Positions 7,891 through 17,280 of a stretch of 60,874 nt of DNA are shown piece by piece. A model generated the notes under the pieces. The model did no database searches. It had not been told where the DNA came from and was given only the letters and a program-made list of their open reading frames with translations. Source of the stretch: Gammaproteobacteria bacterium (GTDB lineage: Bacteria; Pseudomonadota; Gammaproteobacteria; Arenicellales; JAANXG01); NCBI GenBank assembly GCA_024639325.1, contig JAHEIO010000016.1:1-60874 (forward strand), in the 5' to 3' direction. Every line of letters begins with the position of its first letter. Position 1 is the stretch's first letter. Both the position numbers and the translations under genes were made by a program.

Positions 7891-8646
7891 CTAGGGCACG
7901 ACCGACCGGCCACCGTCAACCGGAATAACATGCCCGGACACGAATTCGGCGTCGCGGATCAGAAACAGGACGGTGCGGGCAATTTCCGCCGGAGTGCCCG
8001 TGCGCTTGAGCGGCGTCCTTGACACGATCCTTTGCTGCGCCACCCGGTCGCGGTCATTCTCAGGCCACAGCACGGCGCCCGGCGCGACCGCATTTACCCG
8101 TACTTCAGGAGCTAGTTCACGTGCAAGCGAGCGGGTCAGCATGATCAAGCCCGCCTTTGCGATGCTGTAAACCGAGTGATTTTTCAGCGGACGCTCGCCA
8201 TAGATATCGGCGATGTTGACTATGCAGCCACGTCGTTTTCTCAGTTCGGGTGCGGCCGCCTGGGACAGAAAATACGGCGCCTTGAGATTGGTTCCGATGA
8301 GGTCGTTCCAGTCTTCGTCGCCGGTGCTCCCGATTGGGGTTGGATAGAACGACGAGGCGTTGTTCACCAACGCGTCCAGGCGTGCGTTCACCTTGACTGC
8401 CTGCTGAATCAGGTGGGTGATTTTGTGATTGTCGAGTAGATCGCCTTTTACCAGTACCACCGATTTTGGCCGCGCTTCATTGAGTTCGGACTGCAGCGCG
8501 CGAGCCTCCTGATCCGAGCTGTGATAGTGTAAAATGAGGTTCATGCCTTCCAGATGGAGGCGTTTTGCTATTTCAGCGCCGATGCGCTTGCTGCCACCGG
8601 TTACCAAAGCAACCTTCTCAGTCAAACCCGCGTCCCGATCCTGCAT
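7891..8646 (-). CDS. Pteridine-reductase-like short-chain dehydrogenase (FolM/PTR1 type)
   Basis: 251-residue NAD(P)-dependent SDR. The cofactor motif is TGGSKRIG (16-23), followed by NNAS (95-98). The catalytic Tyr160 and Lys164 lie in YSIAK. The usual catalytic Ser is replaced by Asp147 in NIADIYG, 13 residues before the Tyr. Asp-Tyr-Lys with this spacing is the hallmark of pteridine reductases such as PTR1 and FolM. Position next to folB-folK, facing them, supports reduction of dihydropterins or dihydrofolate. The start is ATG at 8646 with a weak Shine-Dalgarno. The exact substrate is inferred, not shown. Confidence 0.85.
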   Translation of the reverse strand: MQDRDAGLTEKVALVTGGSKRIGAEIAKRLHLEGMNLILHYHSSDQEARALQSELNEARPKSVVLVKGDLLDNHKITHLIQQAVKVNARLDALVNNASSFYPTPIGSTGDEDWNDLIGTNLKAPYFLSQAAAPELRKRRGCIVNIADIYGERPLKNHSVYSIAKAGLIMLTRSLARELAPEVRVNAVAPGAVLWPENDRDRVAQQRIVSRTPLKRTGTPAEIARTVLFLIRDAEFVSGHVIPVDGGRSVVP

Positions 8647-8724
8647 CGTTCAATTCTGTCTATGAGTCCAGATGATCATCCTACCCGATTCATGTCACCC
8701 GGGCATCAAATTGTGCCCGCATGG

Positions 8725-8886
8725 TTAGCCCCCATGTCTCGCCCGGCGGCTGTCTATATGTGTCCAAGCCATGCGCCTCACCCCTTGGGAGCCGGCGGGA
8801 ACATGGTCTTCAGGGGCATTTTTCGGCCTGTCGTCCATCGGCACCCGCCTTACGCCATCGCTCGGGATCGGGGTGAGGCATGCCGG
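8725..8886 (+). repeat. CTAG-type dispersed repeat, copy 4 (both ends present)
   Basis: About 160 bp with both terminal boxes. The left end is TTAGCCCCCATGTCTCGCC (8725-8743). The right end, inverted, is GGTGAGGCATGCCGG (8872-8886). Next to the right end is the GC-rich module CCATCGCTCGGGATC (8855-8869), shared with the copies at 17281 and 57396. Near the left end GTCTATATGTGTCCAAG (8752-8768) matches the core edge of the copy at 60722. The right end overlaps the start codon region of the MidA-like gene. Confidence 0.7.
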
Positions 8887-10046
8887 CCATGATTTCCGGG
8901 TTGCCGTTGCCCGCACCTGGTCCCGAGGAGGAAAGCTTCCGTGGGAAGCTGACGCGCGTGATCGTCGATGAGATCGAAAGCTCCGGGGGGGTGATCGCTT
9001 TTTCGCGCTTCATGGAGCTAGCGCTTTACGAACCGCGCTACGGGTACTACGCATCCGGTTTGCGAAAGTTTGGAGAGCGCGGTGATTTCGTTACTGCCCC
9101 CGAACTGGGCGATCTGTTTTCGAGGTGTCTGGTTAAGCTGGTCGTACACGTCCTGGATCAACTGGAGCATGGTGAGGTTTTGGAGGTGGGCGCCGGTTCG
9201 GGCATCATGGCTGCGCAACTGCTGCAAGCCCTGGACGGGCAGGGCAAGCGGCCCTGCCGATATCTGATCCTGGAGATCAGCGATGATCTGAGGCGGCGTC
9301 AGCGGGAAATGATCGAGGCGCGTGCTCCGCGGTGCCTCGATAGCGTTCGGTGGCTGACGCAACTGCCGGAAAGCTTTGCGGGCGTGATCCTGGCCAATGA
9401 GGTGGCCGATGCTCTGCCCGTGGACCGATTTTGCGTGTGCCAGGGCCGAGTACAAGGCATCGGAGTGGGCCGGCACGACGACGGCTTTACGGACAGACCC
9501 TACGCGCCCCGGGGTGCCGGCTGGGATCAGTTGAGCAGGCTGGAGCTTGCCGAGGGTTACTGCTCGGAAATCGGTTTGCATGCCCAGGCGTGGATGCGGA
9601 CTTTGTGCCGGACGCTCGATGCCGGTGTTTTCATCGTGGTCGACTACGGATATCCGGCATCAGAGTTGTATCACCCGATGCGCAGCGATGGAACGTTGAT
9701 GTGCCACTATCACCACCACGCACATAGAAATCCTTATACACACGTCGGGTTACAGGATATTACGGCGCATGTTGATTTCAGTGCCCTCGCCAGATGCGCA
9801 GGTGAATCAGGGCAGTCCGTGCTGGGATTTACGTCCCAGGCGTCGTTTCTTCTGTCCCTGGGCATACTTGATCTGATTGAATCGAAACCGGACGCGTCCC
9901 ACGCCGACTCGATACTCCTGGCACAGCAGGTCAAGCGTCTGACCCTCTCCGAAATGGGAGAATCGTTCAAAGCCCTTGCGGTCGGCCCCGCTGATGGCGA
10001 ATCACTGCCTGGTTTTACCCTCGCCGACCACCGCAATCGTTTGTAG
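8880..10046 (+). CDS. SAM-dependent methyltransferase, MidA/NDUFAF7 (DUF185) family
   Basis: 388 residues. The N-terminal part has the family signature MELALYEPRYGYYASG (about 44-59) and DFVTAPELGDLFSRC (about 69-83). The SAM-binding motif LEVGAGSGIMAAQLL follows near residues 100-114. The mitochondrial relative NDUFAF7 methylates an arginine of complex I; the bacterial role is not settled. The start is ATG at 8880, with ATG 8889 equally possible. The upstream GGTGAGG and the 8880 ATG lie in the end of a dispersed repeat, which would therefore supply the ribosome binding site. uppP follows three bases after the stop. Confidence 0.88.
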   Translation: MPAMISGLPLPAPGPEEESFRGKLTRVIVDEIESSGGVIAFSRFMELALYEPRYGYYASGLRKFGERGDFVTAPELGDLFSRCLVKLVVHVLDQLEHGEVLEVGAGSGIMAAQLLQALDGQGKRPCRYLILEISDDLRRRQREMIEARAPRCLDSVRWLTQLPESFAGVILANEVADALPVDRFCVCQGRVQGIGVGRHDDGFTDRPYAPRGAGWDQLSRLELAEGYCSEIGLHAQAWMRTLCRTLDAGVFIVVDYGYPASELYHPMRSDGTLMCHYHHHAHRNPYTHVGLQDITAHVDFSALARCAGESGQSVLGFTSQASFLLSLGILDLIESKPDASHADSILLAQQVKRLTLSEMGESFKALAVGPADGESLPGFTLADHRNRL

Positions 10047-10049
10047 CCA

Positions 10050-10847
10050 ATGGATTACTTACAAGCCTTTGTATTGGCGCTGATACAGGGCCTGACCGAG
10101 TTCCTTCCCATTTCAAGCTCGGCACACCTCATACTATTTCCAAGGTTGTTTGGCTGGATGGACCAGGGTCTGGCTTTCGATGTGGCCGTCCACGTGGGCA
10201 CCCTGGCCGCGGTGATGTGGTATTTCAGGGCGGATGTCAGGCAGCTCTCGACGGCATTGTATGCCGATGCTGTCAAAGGCATGGACTCACCGCACAGCCG
10301 TCTCGCCCGGGCGTTGATCGTGGCTACCCTGCCGATAATTCTTGCTGGGGTCTTTGTTTATATTTGGCTGGCGGATCTGCTGCGCAATCCGCTGCTGATT
10401 GCGGCCACCACGCTGGTTTTCGGTCTTTTGCTGTGGTGGGCGGACCGTGCCGGGTCCCGGGATGCCGATGCGGATTCGATTACCATCGGGCGGGCACTCA
10501 CCATAGGGTGTGCCCAGATACTTGCACTGATCCCGGGGGTTTCACGCTCCGGGGTTACGATCACCGCGGGGCTGGCCATGGGGCTGACACGGAAAGCGGC
10601 TGCGCGCTTTTCTTTCCTGCTTTCCATTCCGGTTATCCTGTCGGCGGGGCTGCTTAGTTTTCTCGAATTGATCCAGAGCTCGGATCGGACCCCCTGGGGC
10701 CCAATAGCCCTGGGTACAATCGTCGCAGCGGTTGCGGCATACCTCTGTATTTACTATTTTCTGGCGCTGATCGAGCGCGTTGGCGTGCTGCCGTTTGTGA
10801 TATACCGCATCGCACTGGCCCTGCTGCTCTTCAGTATTTATCTTTGA
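10050..10847 (+). CDS. uppP: Undecaprenyl-diphosphatase UppP (BacA)
   Basis: Membrane phosphatase that recycles undecaprenyl diphosphate to the monophosphate carrier used for peptidoglycan and polysaccharide synthesis; overproduction gives bacitracin resistance. 265 residues with about eight hydrophobic segments. The signatures TEFLPISSSAHL (18-29) and PGVSRSGVTITAGL (about 162-175) contain the catalytic Glu, Ser, His and Arg positions of the family. The start is ATG at 10050, immediately after the methyltransferase stop, so co-transcription is likely. It converges with cca. Confidence 0.96.
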   Translation: MDYLQAFVLALIQGLTEFLPISSSAHLILFPRLFGWMDQGLAFDVAVHVGTLAAVMWYFRADVRQLSTALYADAVKGMDSPHSRLARALIVATLPIILAGVFVYIWLADLLRNPLLIAATTLVFGLLLWWADRAGSRDADADSITIGRALTIGCAQILALIPGVSRSGVTITAGLAMGLTRKAAARFSFLLSIPVILSAGLLSFLELIQSSDRTPWGPIALGTIVAAVAAYLCIYYFLALIERVGVLPFVIYRIALALLLFSIYL

Positions 10848-10863
10848 CGGTTGGTCCGCATCA

Positions 10864-12105
10864 TCAATAACCTCTCCTGCTAGATTCGATCGCTTTTGTG
10901 CGCTGCTCCCGTATCGCCCGGGCAATCGCGGGTCCACTTTTCGCTCGCCTTGCGATGCCGCCGGCATCGATCTCGGAGGCCGCCTTCAGGCAGGCGCGCA
11001 GGATCGCCGCCTGCGGATAGGGGGCGGATTCCCGGCCCATGCGTCCACGCGCATCCGCTTCACCCACCAGCAGCAGCTGATCCAGCCTGCGGGGGCGCCG
11101 GAACGCGTCGACTCTTTCGAGCAGATTTAGAATGGTTGCCGCTTTGAGTTCGCCGACGCGGTGCAGTTTGAGGTGCACCTCGCACGCCAGCAAAGCCAGA
11201 TCCTTGTATTCCCCCGGTACGCGAAGCCGTCGGCATAGTTGCTTGATACAACCCAGCCCGGACCATTCGTGGCCATAGTGGCTGGGGAGCTGCGCCTCGG
11301 GCGTGACTGCCTTGCCAAGATCATGGACCAGGGCCGCGAAGCGAACCTGAGCGTCACCGCCCAGTTTCGCAGCCTGATCAATTACCATCATGGTATGAAC
11401 GCCGGCATCGATTTCCGGATGATAGTCCGCCCGTTGCGGGATGCCGAACAGGGCATCGATTTCAGGCAGAATACGCTCCAGCGCGCCACACTCACGCAGC
11501 GCTGCGAAGAAGTTGGAGGGCTGCGATTCACCGAGCGCATCGCGAACTTCCGACCAGATACGCTCCGGAACGAGTGCGTCGACCTCGCCGTTTGCGACCA
11601 TCCCTTTCATTATTGCGTACGTCTCGGGTGCGATGCGGAAACCGAATCGCGCATGGAATCGGGCGACGCGCAAAAGCCTCACCGGATCTTCCACGAATGC
11701 ATTCGAGACGTGTCTGAGCACCTTGTTCCCAATGTCCTCTTGGCCCCGGAAGGGATCGATCAGGCAGCCGTCTCGGGCTTGAGCAATCGCATTAAGGGTC
11801 AGGTCCCGTCTTGCAAGGTCCTGCTCCAGGGTAACCCCGGAATCGGTGTTGAATTCGAATCCCCTGTAGCCCGGGCCGGTTTTGTGCTCTGTCCTCGCCA
11901 GCGCGTATTCCTCACCGGTTTGCGGGTGCAGGAAGACCGGGAAATGCTGGCCGACCGGTTTGAATCCACGGGACCTCATCTCATCGGGTGTTGCACCGAC
12001 GACCACCCAGTCCCGATCCTTGACCGGCAAGCCCATCAATCGATCTCGGACGGCGCCGCCGACCAGATAGACTTCGAGCCCGTCCAGTATTTCAGGTGTT
12101 ACCAT
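10864..12105 (-). CDS. cca: CCA-adding tRNA nucleotidyltransferase with HD domain
   Basis: Builds or repairs the 3' CCA of tRNAs. 413 residues, matching the bacterial class II enzyme with a C-terminal HD phosphohydrolase domain. The nucleotidyltransferase core has YLVGGAVRDRLMG (13-25) and catalytic DRDW (30-33), then RRDLTLNAIA (98-107) and PVRLLRVARFHARF for nucleotide selection. The HD domain shows HTMMVIDQA and AALVHDLGK. The start is ATG at 12105, divergent from the lipoprotein gene 38 bp away. Confidence 0.96.
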   Translation of the reverse strand: MVTPEILDGLEVYLVGGAVRDRLMGLPVKDRDWVVVGATPDEMRSRGFKPVGQHFPVFLHPQTGEEYALARTEHKTGPGYRGFEFNTDSGVTLEQDLARRDLTLNAIAQARDGCLIDPFRGQEDIGNKVLRHVSNAFVEDPVRLLRVARFHARFGFRIAPETYAIMKGMVANGEVDALVPERIWSEVRDALGESQPSNFFAALRECGALERILPEIDALFGIPQRADYHPEIDAGVHTMMVIDQAAKLGGDAQVRFAALVHDLGKAVTPEAQLPSHYGHEWSGLGCIKQLCRRLRVPGEYKDLALLACEVHLKLHRVGELKAATILNLLERVDAFRRPRRLDQLLLVGEADARGRMGRESAPYPQAAILRACLKAASEIDAGGIARRAKSGPAIARAIREQRTKAIESSRRGY

Positions 12106-12143
12106 GGCAACAAGACTATGAATCGGTCCAGGTAAATTTCCAC

Positions 12144-13184
12144 GTGAAGCGTACCATGTTGTGGCTGTGGGTTGCGGCGGCCCTGGTTCTGTCAGGCTGT
12201 TCCACCGCCGGTTACTATGCGCAGTCCGTAAGGGGACAGATGGAGATCTGGCGCGAAAGCCGTTCTATCGAGAAGGTGCTCGCGGATCCCGTCGTTTCCG
12301 ACGAAGTCAAGAATAAACTCCGTCTGGCATTGGAAATCCGCGAGTTCGCGGTGGATGAACTCGGCCTGCCAGACAGCGGCAGCTACACGGATTTCGTGGA
12401 CCTCGATCGGCCCTATGTGGTCTGGAGCGTGTTCGTCGCTCCAGAACTTTCACTCGAGCCCGAAGAATGGTGTTTTTTGGTCGTGGGTTGCGTCAACTAC
12501 CGGGGTTACTTCGCCAAGCAGGACGCACTGGATTTCGCGCAACGATATGCCGAACAGGATTACGATGTATACGTCGGCGGCGTGCCCGCCTATTCGACGC
12601 TAGGTTGGTTCGACGACCCCGTGCCGAACACTATCCTGGGCTATGCAGATGAAGATTTTGCCGGCCTCATCATCCATGAGCTGGCTCATCAGGCCGTTTT
12701 TGCCAAGGGGGATACGGTGTTCAACGAGTCTTTTGCGACCACGGTGGAGCGTATCGGCGTTGCGCGTTGGTTGACGGCCCGGGGAAGCCTCTCGCGCATC
12801 GGGGAATACCAGCGACGTAAATCTCGAGACGATGCGATCGTGGCAATGGTTCTGGAATGTCGTGACCGCCTCGAAGCGCTCTACTCATCGGATGTTTCGG
12901 ATGCGAACAAGCGGATCGAAAAGCGGCGATTGATTGGGGAACTCAAGGATCAATATACCAAAGACACGTCGAAATGGCCGGCCTATTGGGGCTACAAACA
13001 CTGGTTCGACAACCCGATCAACAATGCCCAGCTGCTGTCCGTGGCGACCTATAACGACCTCATCCCGGCCTTCGACAAACTTTTGAAGAAGTACGACGGC
13101 GACCTGTCCCGGTTTTACCAGGCGGCCGGGGAGCTCGCGGACATGGAGAAGTCGCAGCGAAAGCACGCGCTAGATACGCTGTGA
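12144..13184 (+). CDS. Putative zinc aminopeptidase, outer-envelope lipoprotein
   Basis: 346 residues. The N terminus is a lipoprotein signal ending LVLSGC, so Cys19 should be lipidated. A gluzincin-type zinc site is visible: HELAH (178-182), with a downstream NESFA whose Glu195 is the likely third ligand. It resembles the predicted aminopeptidase family found in proteobacteria next to housekeeping genes; the substrate is unknown. I chose GTG at 12144 (AGGT 12 bases upstream) over an upstream in-frame start at 12096, because it begins right at the positively charged signal peptide. ATG 12156 is also possible. Confidence 0.8.
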   Translation: MKRTMLWLWVAAALVLSGCSTAGYYAQSVRGQMEIWRESRSIEKVLADPVVSDEVKNKLRLALEIREFAVDELGLPDSGSYTDFVDLDRPYVVWSVFVAPELSLEPEEWCFLVVGCVNYRGYFAKQDALDFAQRYAEQDYDVYVGGVPAYSTLGWFDDPVPNTILGYADEDFAGLIIHELAHQAVFAKGDTVFNESFATTVERIGVARWLTARGSLSRIGEYQRRKSRDDAIVAMVLECRDRLEALYSSDVSDANKRIEKRRLIGELKDQYTKDTSKWPAYWGYKHWFDNPINNAQLLSVATYNDLIPAFDKLLKKYDGDLSRFYQAAGELADMEKSQRKHALDTL

Positions 13185-13304
13185 CGATCGAAATCGGGGC
13201 GAGGGCGCGCCTCCTGCAAAATAACCCGCCCGCCCCATGTGAAATGACCAGAAATTACCCGAACACGTAGGGGAGACGCCCCGACGCGATGGATCAGATG
13301 TTTG

Positions 13305-14219
13305 TCAACTGGTGAGGTAGGTCGAAATCGTATCTTCCATAGCGCGCGGCTCGATGCCAAATACCGCGGGAAACGGTTTCTTACAGACGCTGTCTACCTG
13401 AAGGGATTTGTAGTTGTCGGGGGTGAAGGGCTGGCCGGGAAGATACTGCATTGCCTTCGCCTGCATCTCGGACTGCCGATCGCTCAACCTGACAATTTTT
13501 CTCCTGACACCGATTGCGGCCGCGATCATGGCTACCAGCTCATACAGCGTATAGGAGCCGGGGCCGCACAACTCGTATGTCTGGCCGAAAGTTTTTGGGT
13601 TGTCGATGGCGTTGGCGAAACATGTCACGACGTCGTCCACGTGGACGGGCTGCAGTCGGCTGTCCGGGCAGGCGAGCGGAAACACGAGCGGAATTCTGCG
13701 GAGCAGGTCGGCAAAACGGTTGGTAAAACTATCCCCGGGACCGAATATCACCGAGGGGCGAAAAATAGTGGTATCGAATTCACCCTGCATCGAGCGCATC
13801 TTCAGCAGGTTTTCCGCGGCACCCTTGGTCTTCAGGTATTCGCTTGGCCCGTCAGCGCTGGCGTTGGAAGCGCTCATGTGGAGCAAACGCCGGACCCCGC
13901 TCCAGTTCATCGCTTCCAGGACTATCTCACTCAGTTTCAGATGGGCCGTGGTAAACGTCTGGTTTTTATGGCGGCTGCTGTTGAGGATGCCGACCAGGTT
14001 GACGACCGCATCCGCGCCGTGGAAGTGGCCGGCGAGTCGCCCCGGATCGTATACATCGCACTCGACGACCGATAGCTCGGGACGCACCAGGAGGTCCCGG
14101 TTGCGCTCCCGGTGACGGGTCAGGACGGTTACCGGGCGCCCGCCGTCCGTGAGCAATTTGGCGAGGCGGCGGCCTACGAAACCACTGCCACCGAGGATGC
14201 AGACTTTAGATTGATTCAT
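13305..14219 (-). CDS. NAD(P)-binding reductase/epimerase, NDUFA9-like
   Basis: 304-residue atypical SDR. The N-terminal Rossmann motif is GGSGFVGRRL (9-18), followed by VVNLVGIL and LLHMSASNA. The usual active-site YxxxK appears as YLKTKGAAE (about residues 127-135). It resembles the group annotated as complex I NDUFA9-subunit-like proteins in bacteria, which bind NADPH without a proven reaction. The start is ATG at 14219. pyrE lies 27 bp upstream in the same direction, so the pair may be co-transcribed. Confidence 0.8.
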   Translation of the reverse strand: MNQSKVCILGGSGFVGRRLAKLLTDGGRPVTVLTRHRERNRDLLVRPELSVVECDVYDPGRLAGHFHGADAVVNLVGILNSSRHKNQTFTTAHLKLSEIVLEAMNWSGVRRLLHMSASNASADGPSEYLKTKGAAENLLKMRSMQGEFDTTIFRPSVIFGPGDSFTNRFADLLRRIPLVFPLACPDSRLQPVHVDDVVTCFANAIDNPKTFGQTYELCGPGSYTLYELVAMIAAAIGVRRKIVRLSDRQSEMQAKAMQYLPGQPFTPDNYKSLQVDSVCKKPFPAVFGIEPRAMEDTISTYLTS

Positions 14220-14246
14220 GGCTGTAAAAACTGGACTGTTGTGTTG

Positions 14247-14915
14247 TCAGGGAGGAGCCGGTGCACCCGGGTCCACAGCGTATTGTTGCCGGTAGCGTCT
14301 TATTGCGTCCAGGTGTTCGCGATGCCCCGAGCCGCCGTAAAGATAGTCCAAGAGCACATCCAGATCCGCGATCGACAGCACGGGGATGCCGTGACGCTGT
14401 TCGATGAGGCGACTCGCAGGGATCTTACCGTGGCGGCCGTGCTCCATTCGGTCCAGGGCGATACACACCGCTGCCGGTGTGGCTCCCGCACCGGTTATGA
14501 TGTCGATGGACTCGTCGACGGAGATGCCCGCGGTCACGACATCGTCGATGATCACGACATTCCCGCGCAGCATGGCCCCGACGGTGACACCGCCTTCTCC
14601 ATGGTCTTTCATTTCCTTGCGATTGAAACAAAACGGCACCTGCCGTTTGGTCCTGGCGGACAGCGCCATGGCGGTGGACACGGCCAGAGGGATACCCTTG
14701 TAGGCCGGCCCGAACAAAACGTCGAAACTTTGGCCCCAATCGAGTAATCTATCGGCGTAGAACTCTCCCACGGTTGCCAGGCTGGAGCCCGTGTTGAACA
14801 AGCCTGCGTCGAAAAAATAGGGACTCTTTCGTCCTGACTTGAGCACGAATTCACCGAAGCGAAGAACCTCGGTTTTGATGGAAAACTCGATGAACTGTTG
14901 TTGGTATTGTTTCAT
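14247..14915 (-). CDS. pyrE: Orotate phosphoribosyltransferase PyrE
   Basis: Makes orotidine monophosphate from orotate and PRPP in pyrimidine synthesis. 222 residues; the family range is 210-225. The N terminus is KQYQQQFIEFSI, the loop NRKEMKDHGEGG (about residues 97-108) covers the active site, and the PRPP-binding motif VVIIDDVVTAGISVDESI is near residues 120-137. The start is ATG at 14915. It is divergent from the exonuclease III gene with a 61-bp gap. Confidence 0.97.
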   Translation of the reverse strand: MKQYQQQFIEFSIKTEVLRFGEFVLKSGRKSPYFFDAGLFNTGSSLATVGEFYADRLLDWGQSFDVLFGPAYKGIPLAVSTAMALSARTKRQVPFCFNRKEMKDHGEGGVTVGAMLRGNVVIIDDVVTAGISVDESIDIITGAGATPAAVCIALDRMEHGRHGKIPASRLIEQRHGIPVLSIADLDVLLDYLYGGSGHREHLDAIRRYRQQYAVDPGAPAPP

Positions 14916-14976
14916 TGCCAGTGCCTGGTCGTCACAGGCTTTGGTGTTCTGATACGGACCGATACTCCATTACCCG

Positions 14977-15747
14977 ATGCGCATTATAACCCTGAACATC
15001 AACGGCATTCGCGCAGCCGCGAAAAAAGGATTCTATTCCTGGATGACCAGACAGAAAGCGGATGTCATTTGTTTGCAGGAAACGAGGGCGCACTACGATC
15101 AGATAGAGAACGATCCGGTCTTTTTCCCGAGGAATTTTCATTACTTCCATGAAGATTCGGAGCGGAGAGGGTACGGCGGCGTCGCGATCTACAGCCGCCG
15201 GAAGCCAGACAATATCGTAAACGGTCTTGGCTGGCCCGACATCGATTCCGAGGGCCGCTATCTGCAATTGGATTTCGCGTCGGTCAGTGTCGTTTCGCTT
15301 TACCTGCCCTCCGGCACCAGCGGTGAGGCGCGGCAGGGGTTCAAGTACGACTTCATGAGGCGGTTCCGAAGGTTCCTGGAGGGGCGGCAGAAGGCCGATC
15401 GTGATTTCGTCATCTGCGGCGACTGGAACATTGCCCACAAGCAGATCGACCTGAAAAACTGGCGATCGAATCAGAAGAACTCGGGATTTCTCCCCGATGA
15501 GAGGAGATGGATGGACTGGCTGTTCGAACAGGCCGGATTCGTCGATGCGTTTCGCGTCGTCAATCAGCAGGAAGACCAGTACACATGGTGGTCCAACCGG
15601 GGACAGGCCTGGGCGAAGAATGTGGGCTGGAGGATAGATTATCAGGTTATCACCCCGGGTCTGCGAGATAAGGTGCTTGGCGCTTCGATCTACAAACGTA
15701 AACGCTTCTCGGACCATGCGCCGCTGATCGTCGACTACGATATATAA
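14977..15747 (+). CDS. xthA: Exodeoxyribonuclease III (AP endonuclease)
   Basis: Base-excision repair enzyme that cuts at abasic sites and has 3'-5' exonuclease activity. 256 residues of the EEP nuclease fold. The N terminus is LNINGIRAAAKKGF. The metal-binding Glu35 lies in CLQETRAHY, the active-site GDWNIAH follows near residue 148, and SDHAPLIVDY at the C terminus contains the catalytic Asp-His. Divergence from pyrE is typical of Pseudomonas-like genomes. Confidence 0.95.
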   Translation: MRIITLNINGIRAAAKKGFYSWMTRQKADVICLQETRAHYDQIENDPVFFPRNFHYFHEDSERRGYGGVAIYSRRKPDNIVNGLGWPDIDSEGRYLQLDFASVSVVSLYLPSGTSGEARQGFKYDFMRRFRRFLEGRQKADRDFVICGDWNIAHKQIDLKNWRSNQKNSGFLPDERRWMDWLFEQAGFVDAFRVVNQQEDQYTWWSNRGQAWAKNVGWRIDYQVITPGLRDKVLGASIYKRKRFSDHAPLIVDYDI

Positions 15748-15889
15748 CCTGAAAATTGCGCCAGGGCGGCCGTGACAATGTTCTATCGCCTTGAACTTCT
15801 TAAAAATAAACGAATTTGAATAATCTTGCTAAAAGCAAATTTCGTAACTGTGGTTGGCCTATCCCGTCGCACTATGCAGGCCAGCACCG

Positions 15890-17260
15890 ATGGTTGATTT
15901 GACGCAGTCACGCAGTGAATCGACGTGGCGAGAGTCGCTCGGCGTATATACCCAACCCAGGGTGATTGCCATGCTCTTTCTGGGATTCTCCGCGGGACTG
16001 CCTTTGCTGTTGGTATTCGGAACCTTATCGGCCTGGCTGCGGGAGGCCGGCGTCGATCGCAGCACCATCGGATACATTTCCTGGGTGGCGATTCTTTACG
16101 CCTTCAAATTCGCCTGGGCTCCGCTGGTGGACAGGGTGCCTATACCCCTGGTTTCCTCCGCACTTGGTCACCGGCGAAGCTGGATGCTTCTGGCGCAGAT
16201 CGGGGTGATAGGCGCATTGACCATGATGGCGACCAGCGACCCCGATACCCAGCTGTCGATACTGGTCGCCGCCGCACTTCTGGCCGCGTTTTCTTCCGCG
16301 ACCCAGGATATCAGCATCGATGCCTGGCGCATCGAGGCGGCGGTGGTCGAGTGGCAGGGTGCGATGGCTGCCACCTATCAGATAGGGTACCGCGTCGGCA
16401 TGATAGCGGCGGGCGCGGGCGCCCTGTATCTGGCGGAATTTTATTCCTGGTCCGTGGCTTACAACTGCATGGCACTGCTGATGCTTGTCGGCGTCGTTAC
16501 GACATTCTGCATCTTCGAGCCCGAGCGTCAGGGCGCCGGCGGGGCCTGGATGGAGGAGGAGCGCGTGGTCGATTTTCTCGAGCGCTATGCCCATCTGCCT
16601 CACCGGTTACGATCCGTAGCGGCTTGGTTCATCGGCGCGGTGGTTTGTCCGTTTACAGATTTCTTTGCGCGGAACGGCAGAGTTGCGCTGCTGATACTGG
16701 CATTTATCGGTGTATTCCGCCTCAGTGACATCACCATGGGTGTCATGGCCAATCCCTTTTATATCGATATGGGATATACCAAATCGGACATTGCCAGCGT
16801 AACCAAGGTGTTCGGGTTGATCATGACCATGGGGGGCGCTGTTCTGGGCGGGCTTCTGGTTGCCCGATTCGGTGTGATGCGGATCCTGCTGCTGAGTGCG
16901 TTCATGGTGGCCTTGACCAACCTGACTTTCGCCTGGCTGGCGTCGCAGACGCCGGAGATCAGCTACCTGGTGATTGTAATCAGTGCCGACAATCTGAGCG
17001 GCGGTATGGCCGGCTCGGCTTTTATCGCGTATTTGTCCGGATTGACCAACCGGGCATATACCGCCACGCAGTATGCCTTATTCAGTTCCTTGATGCTTCT
17101 CCCCGCGAAATTCCTGGGCGGGTTTTCGGGGAATATCGTCGACGCGGAGGGCTATGTTTTCTTCTTCAGCTACGCCGCAGGCCTGGGCATACCGGCGATA
17201 CTACTGGTATCGTATCTGCTGTACAGACAGAAGCAGGAAACTCAAGGAAACCTCCGATAA
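15890..17260 (+). CDS. AmpG-like MFS permease (muropeptide uptake)
   Basis: 456 residues with twelve or more hydrophobic segments. AmpG carries GlcNAc-anhydroMurNAc muropeptides from periplasm to cytoplasm for cell-wall recycling. Visible signatures are LGFSAGLPLLLVFGTLSAWL near the N terminus, the loop ALGHRRSWMLLAQ after TM2-3, and ATQDISIDAWRIE (about residues 139-151), which is characteristic of AmpG. I chose ATG at 15890; an in-frame TTG at 15854 adds 12 unlikely residues. The 140-bp gap after xthA is AT-rich and probably holds its promoter. Confidence 0.87.
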   Translation: MVDLTQSRSESTWRESLGVYTQPRVIAMLFLGFSAGLPLLLVFGTLSAWLREAGVDRSTIGYISWVAILYAFKFAWAPLVDRVPIPLVSSALGHRRSWMLLAQIGVIGALTMMATSDPDTQLSILVAAALLAAFSSATQDISIDAWRIEAAVVEWQGAMAATYQIGYRVGMIAAGAGALYLAEFYSWSVAYNCMALLMLVGVVTTFCIFEPERQGAGGAWMEEERVVDFLERYAHLPHRLRSVAAWFIGAVVCPFTDFFARNGRVALLILAFIGVFRLSDITMGVMANPFYIDMGYTKSDIASVTKVFGLIMTMGGAVLGGLLVARFGVMRILLLSAFMVALTNLTFAWLASQTPEISYLVIVISADNLSGGMAGSAFIAYLSGLTNRAYTATQYALFSSLMLLPAKFLGGFSGNIVDAEGYVFFFSYAAGLGIPAILLVSYLLYRQKQETQGNLR

Positions 17261-17280
17261 TCGCGGCGGGGCGCGGTCGT

